64,000 nucleotides of DNA from assembly GCA_018697195.1 (NCBI GenBank), contig CM031857.1, positions 90,170,923-90,234,922 of the forward strand. The letters run 5' to 3'. Below are positions 61,401 through 64,000 of the stretch, piece after piece (position 1 is the first letter of the stretch; the number at the start of each line of letters is the position of its first letter). The position numbers were made by a program, and so were the translations under genes. The DNA comes from Certhia americana. Its lineage: Eukaryota; Chordata; Aves; Passeriformes; Certhiidae. The notes under the pieces are model-generated. The model did no database searches. It saw only the letters and a list, made by a program, of their open reading frames with translations, and had not been told where the DNA came from.

Positions 61401-63793
61401 TTGCAGGTAATATCATAAAGATATAAAAGTAAGATATTGAATATTCTCAATAATAAGAAAAATCAAGAAAACAGACCAATGAGTTCCCTTGTTTTGGCCT
61501 CAATCTCTCCCAAAAGAATCTCAGGATTGGCACAGATTTTCTCTTCATCAGCACAATAATTCTCTAAAAATTTCCTATATTCTGGATCTGTGAAGAAAAA
61601 TTTTTGAATTACGTTAACACTTTGCAATGCATAACAGAAAATTTCCACTGTGATGTCAAGAAAAATGTTTACCGTCTTCAATGCTCCCAGCTTTGGCATC
61701 TTTCTTCTTCAGCTTCTTTTTGGAAATCTTCTGGAATGGAGCAAACTCAACCACTGCAGGATATTCCAAACCTTAAAAGAAATCAATCCTTAATTTTTTA
61801 AACATTCCCTACCTTCAAGTAAGATTTCAAAGCTCTTGAACATGTGTTGGGAAGTCCTATGTGAAAACTAAAGTAAAAGTTTCTACAATTCACTCCTAAA
61901 CTTCTAATGAAGAGTTACATGTAGATGTATTTTAGATTTAAAAAAAAAAAAATCTTTTATTTGGATATGCTGACAAGACTGTGCAAATGAAGATGATTAC
62001 TGTTGCAAAATAAAATTCTTGTGTTATTATTTATAGTTCCCTTTTAAATATTCGCAGACATTGATTAGAAAATCTATCACAAAATCTCAGTGTGACAAGT
62101 GATTAAATACTATCGGGAAATCAATCTGAAACTGTTGAGTTGCTTTCTAAGGCTTTGTTGCCTAAAATCTAAAAATAAATAAATGCTGGGTAATATGCAA
62201 TAAAACAACAAAGCACTTCCTTTCAGAACCACAACTGTAAAACTCAGCACATAAAATTTTGTCAAACTTCTCTGTTTACAATGGATTGTGCAATTCTGCC
62301 TGTGTTTACTGTTTACTCTGTTTACAGGGATTCTTTGCTTTGAGTTGTGCCTTAAATGCTGGATTCTTCTTTGGACTGGAGTCAGAACCATGTGTGGGTT
62401 TTGAATTTCACTTGATTTCCACTTGCAGCACACACAAGGTTACACTTTGCTCAAGTCCACAGAAAACTTGTCTTCAATCTGCTAGGGTATTTGTTAATCT
62501 TAATGAACCTGCTAATCCTTGTTTCAGTTTTAGCCTCTTAATGCAATGCTGCCACAAGCCTCACCAGAGAGCACTTCTGATCAAACCTTGTCAAACTGTC
62601 CAACTGTGTCCAAGCTCAGGTTACCAGAGTACTCTGGCTTCAGTCCAGCATGATATTGAAGAATGTGCTGAATTTAGACAAAGTCTTAGCAGAATCATAA
62701 AAGCAACTTCTTTCTAGTTTTTAATCTTAAAACACCCAGAATTTTAAATCTGGGAAACGTACATTGCTAGGAAGGTGTTGTTCTTCATCTCTATAAAAAC
62801 CATCCAAATCTGAGGGATATTATAAGCAAATAAAACACCTTGGGTAGGAAATGCTGAAGAGGAATTCATTAGTTTCACAGCTTCTGTAAAGATCAGTTTC
62901 TAGTAAGAGTGGGCAGGACTACCTTTCACAGGACCTCAGCAACACTGAGTGTACATAATGGAAAACGTCTGTACAGGAAAGCTACAAATCTATGTCTGTT
63001 TTACATAACCTACGCAATTTTTTACAGAAGATATGCCCGAATGAGGCAAGGAACTGCTAAAGTTCTGCTAAACCACTTGTTATTGATGGCAGTTTCATAC
63101 TCCTGCAGGAGACCTGGATTTATCCATGTTTACATTACAGACTTTTGCTTTACTGTTTGACAAACATTTGCAGACCGAACATTTTTAAACTGGAAATCAA
63201 TTTTGCCATTCTTGTTCTTGGAACCCAACTCAAGATGCCACCAAAGGCCCTAAAAATTCAATCTCTACATGTCTTAAAAGTGGGCAACCAAAATGTTGAA
63301 ATCTTACTTTTTCCAAACAGGAGTAAGTGGCAGAACTTTATCTCAGAAACACTGAAGATGAAAAATCCATGCTCACAACATGTTCAGTTACTATTGTAAT
63401 GAACTATGAAGCTTGTATAAGGTAATTTTCTTAGTACAATCTTGACAGTACATTGCCTAAAGTACAAGAATGCACACAAATCATGCACACCACATAGACA
63501 AACAAGACTGCATGGACAAAAATATTTTGCACTTTATTATATTTTAAGTGATAAATGTTAACATATTTTTATGTAATTAACTGCATAGTGAGGAAATAAT
63601 GGCATAACTACCAAAAAGGAAGCAAATTGATGCTCTAAAATGGTATATGTATATATACACATTTAATATCTTACAAATGGTCCAACCTTTATTATCAATG
63701 AAGACATAGCCATCAAAGCGATCTCTAAAAAGAAGGATGTCCTCAGGATTTCTAAAGTTAATGTATGCTCTTGAGTAGAGATGAGGATAAAGG
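49253..63793 (-). CDS. UPF3A: UPF3A, regulator of nonsense transcripts 3A (C-terminal eight exons, 5' end outside window)
   Basis: UPF3 proteins bridge UPF2 to the exon junction complex in nonsense-mediated mRNA decay. UPF3A is the paralogue described as a weak activator or antagonist. Coding exons on the minus strand are 63793-63687, 61771-61673, 61587-61477, 58203-58148, 58055-57897, 56034-55874, 52810-52516 and 49426-49253. All have GT-AG borders and keep one frame, for 386 residues plus stop. Order: end of the UPF3 RNA-recognition-like domain (LYSRAYINFRNPEDILLF, FRDRFDGYVF), DPEYRKFLENYC, then ARRTTPLLEYIKNRKLEKQ, a highly charged RREEE/EEKR coiled region, LLKKPEKG, a variable acidic and lysine-rich middle, and the exon-junction-binding motif DRPAMQLYQPGAR. 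UPF3A rather than UPF3B is chosen from ARRTTPLLEYIKNRKLEKQ and the CHAMP1 neighbour. About 90-105 N-terminal residues are missing from the window. Confidence 0.95.
49427..52515 (-). other. UPF3A: UPF3A intron between inferred exons 9 and 10
   Basis: GT-AG intron of 3.1 kb. Holds the (TTTTC)n array at 50.5-50.76 kb and otherwise AT-rich sequence without coding frames. Confidence 0.8.
50491..50758. repeat. (TTTTC)n pentanucleotide array
   Basis: A long run of TTTTC grading into TCTTC and TTTTTTC variants, pyrimidine-only on the plus strand and purine-only on the UPF3A sense strand. The F/S/L-rich frames (three overlapping, all about 100 codons) are repeat artefacts. Confidence 0.97.
52516..52810 (-). 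CDS. UPF3A: UPF3A coding exon (inferred exon 9)
   Basis: 295 bp, acceptor ATACTCCTAG, donor after AATAAG. Encodes the charged middle: SQNDSDKEQRDLERRFREKE, YRLDDGRKHRTHYEFDKF, ELKWGKGYNQDRGKKG and ending KKERIRNK, which joins DRPAMQ in the next exon. This exon is the most variable part of the family. The RxxDDGRxHRxHxE and WGKGxxQDRGKKG blocks recall human UPF3A. Confidence 0.95.
52811..55873 (-). other. UPF3A: UPF3A intron between inferred exons 8 and 9
   Basis: 3.1-kb GT-AG intron, AT-rich, with one CR1 fragment (54891-55048). No coding frames supported. Confidence 0.8.
54891..55048 (+). mobile_element. CR1 LINE 3' fragment
   Basis: Plus-strand CR1: GCCAGGGAAGTAGTGGGGTG, AGATGTGGCACTTGAGGACA, a CAGTGCTGGGTTAACAGCTA block, CTCGATAATCTTAAAGGTTC and the 3' end AAAGATTCTATGAG. 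Opposite in orientation to the UPF3A transcript. Confidence 0.9.
55874..56034 (-). CDS. UPF3A: UPF3A coding exon (inferred exon 8)
   Basis: 161 bp, acceptor ATCTCTTAG, donor GGAAAA then GTAAGTAG. Starts LLKKPEKGDELASEKHKEKG and ends LESSLKELKEK. LLKKPEKG is a conserved UPF3 landmark. The rest is low-complexity and acidic or basic. Confidence 0.95.
56035..57896 (-). other. UPF3A: UPF3A intron between inferred exons 7 and 8
   Basis: 1.9-kb intron containing a CR1-like fragment at 57494-57620. A 68-codon minus frame at 56975-57181 is open but lacks supporting splice context. Confidence 0.8.
57494..57620 (-). mobile_element. CR1-like fragment
   Basis: CACAGTATCACTGAATATTC, TGAGTTAGAAGAGACCCACA, AAGGTCATCAAACCCAACTC and GGGGATCAAACCCACAATAA are blocks of a common avian repeat 3' end, reverse orientation. 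The subfamily is uncertain, and an LTR-derived repeat sharing this end is possible. Confidence 0.7.
57897..58055 (-). CDS. UPF3A: UPF3A coding exon (inferred exon 7)
   Basis: 159 bp, acceptor GAACTCTTCAG, donor ATCAAG then GTAACTG. Encodes the Arg/Glu/Lys coiled-coil region: RIREEKREERRRRELEKKR, LREEEKRKRREEERRKRKE, and VEKQRKISEKEIRIK. Confidence 0.96.
58148..58203 (-). CDS. UPF3A: UPF3A coding exon (inferred exon 6)
   Basis: 56-bp exon, acceptor GTTTTAG, donor AAGCAG then GTACGTT. Encodes ARRTTPLLEYIKNRKLEKQ, which I remember as identical in human UPF3A, whereas UPF3B has a KKTTPLLSFLKNK-type segment. It is the strongest single piece of evidence for the paralogue assignment. Confidence 0.96.
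58204..61476 (-). other. UPF3A: UPF3A intron between inferred exons 5 and 6
   Basis: 3.3-kb intron with one plus-strand CR1 fragment (60576-60836) and an A-rich tract near 59170. Nothing else identified. Confidence 0.8.
60576..60836 (+). mobile_element. CR1 LINE 3' fragment
   Basis: Clear plus-strand CR1: GGGGAAATGGCCTCAAGATG, AGAAAAATTTCTTCACAAAA, GGCTGTCCAGAGAAATGGTG, GGAGTCACTGTCCCTGGAGG, a GTGGCATTTGGGGTCATGGT block and 3' end TGATTCTTTGATTCTA. Confidence 0.95.
61477..61587 (-). CDS. UPF3A: UPF3A coding exon (inferred exon 5)
   Basis: 111 bp, acceptor TTTTTCTTCACAG, donor CTCATTG then GTCTGTT. Encodes DPEYRKFLENYCADEEKICA and NPEILLGEIEAKTRELI, a conserved segment after the RNA-recognition-like domain. 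Confidence 0.97.
61673..61771 (-). CDS. UPF3A: UPF3A coding exon (inferred exon 4, 99-bp cassette)
   Basis: 99 bp, acceptor TTCTTTTAAG, donor GAAGACG then GTAAACA. Encodes GLEYPAVVEFAPFQKISKKK and LKKKDAKAGSIED. It is a multiple of three, and both its borders split a codon after the first base, so skipping it keeps the frame. In human UPF3A the corresponding 33-residue exon is alternatively skipped (short isoform). Confidence 0.97.
61772..63686 (-). other. UPF3A: UPF3A intron between inferred exons 3 and 4
   Basis: 1.9-kb intron. A 152-codon plus-strand frame (62259-62717) is open but antisense and featureless, so I do not call it. Confidence 0.8.
63687..63793 (-). CDS. UPF3A: UPF3A coding exon (inferred exon 3)
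   Basis: 107 bp, acceptor TTTCTTGTTGCAG, donor AATAAAG then GTTGGAC. Encodes LYPHLYSRAYINFRNPED and ILLFRDRFDGYVFIDNKG, the second half of the UPF3 RNA-recognition-like fold that binds UPF2. RAYINF corresponds to its RNP1 position. Confidence 0.96.
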
Positions 63794-64000
63794 CTGCAAC
63801 AAGAAACAATTTTATTTTCTGTTATTTATTATTCTTTTCAGGGCTAGGGAAAACATAAAACCAGAAGGATCACATCATAATTCTCATCTTCTTTGAGAAA
63901 CTGTTACCTTAAGCAGCCTTTACATTTACATATCTAATTATATATATATATCACAAAAAGTAACAGAACATCAGAGTTATGTATGCAACTGTGAAATTCA
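63794..64000 (-). other. UPF3A: UPF3A intron, runs off the window
   Basis: Sequence upstream of exon 3 with a short TA repeat near 63940. Exons 1-2 of UPF3A must lie to the right of the window. Confidence 0.75.

Noticed and set aside
1..64000. Search for endogenous retroviruses, CRISPR arrays, tRNA or rRNA genes and DNA transposons
   Set aside because: No LTR pair, gag/pol-like frame, direct-repeat/spacer array, tRNA box A/B pair or inverted-repeat-bounded transposon was found by eye. A covariance-model or repeat-library search could still find small ones.

Overview
This window is vertebrate nuclear DNA, almost certainly from a bird. It is AT-rich and gene-poor, has spliced genes with GT-AG introns, and is littered with short, mostly 3'-truncated CR1 LINE copies of the avian type (the 'ATTCTATGA' 3' end and the 'GGTTGGACTTGATGATCTT' block). 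Nothing bacterial or viral is visible.

Two genes are certain, both on the minus strand. (1) UPF3A (nonsense-mediated decay factor) occupies about 49.1 kb to beyond the right edge. I resolve eight coding exons, inferred to be exons 3-10, from 63,793 down to the stop codon at 49,253. The first exons lie outside the window. (2) CHAMP1 (chromosome alignment-maintaining zinc-finger protein) has its whole 945-codon reading frame in one exon, 26,510 to 23,673. It is probably driven from a CpG island near 34.5 kb through a non-coding first exon. The order UPF3A then CHAMP1 in the same orientation matches the human 13q34 neighbourhood, which supports both names.

Layout: 1-22.8 kb is intergenic, with CR1 fragments, simple repeats and one unexplained terminal-exon-like frame at 364-607. 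22.9-26.6 kb is the CHAMP1 terminal exon. 26.6-34.5 kb is the CHAMP1 5' intron. 29.2-42.4 kb is a head-to-tail pair of about 6.6-kb units, each holding CHAMP1 intron sequence, a CR1 and a copy of the CpG island. 42.45-43.04 kb is a GGAAA-type purine array. 43-49 kb is intergenic. 49.1-64 kb is UPF3A.

The most notable anomaly is the 6.6-kb tandem pair. The second unit differs from the first mainly by scattered 1-2-base insertions and deletions in single-copy sequence. This is the error pattern of unpolished long reads and suggests an assembly or gap-filling artefact over the CHAMP1 promoter rather than a biological duplication. I found no sign of an undescribed multi-gene system. The interesting material is the duplicated promoter, the coding minisatellite in CHAMP1, the UPF3B-like tail of this UPF3A, and the unidentified frame at the left edge.
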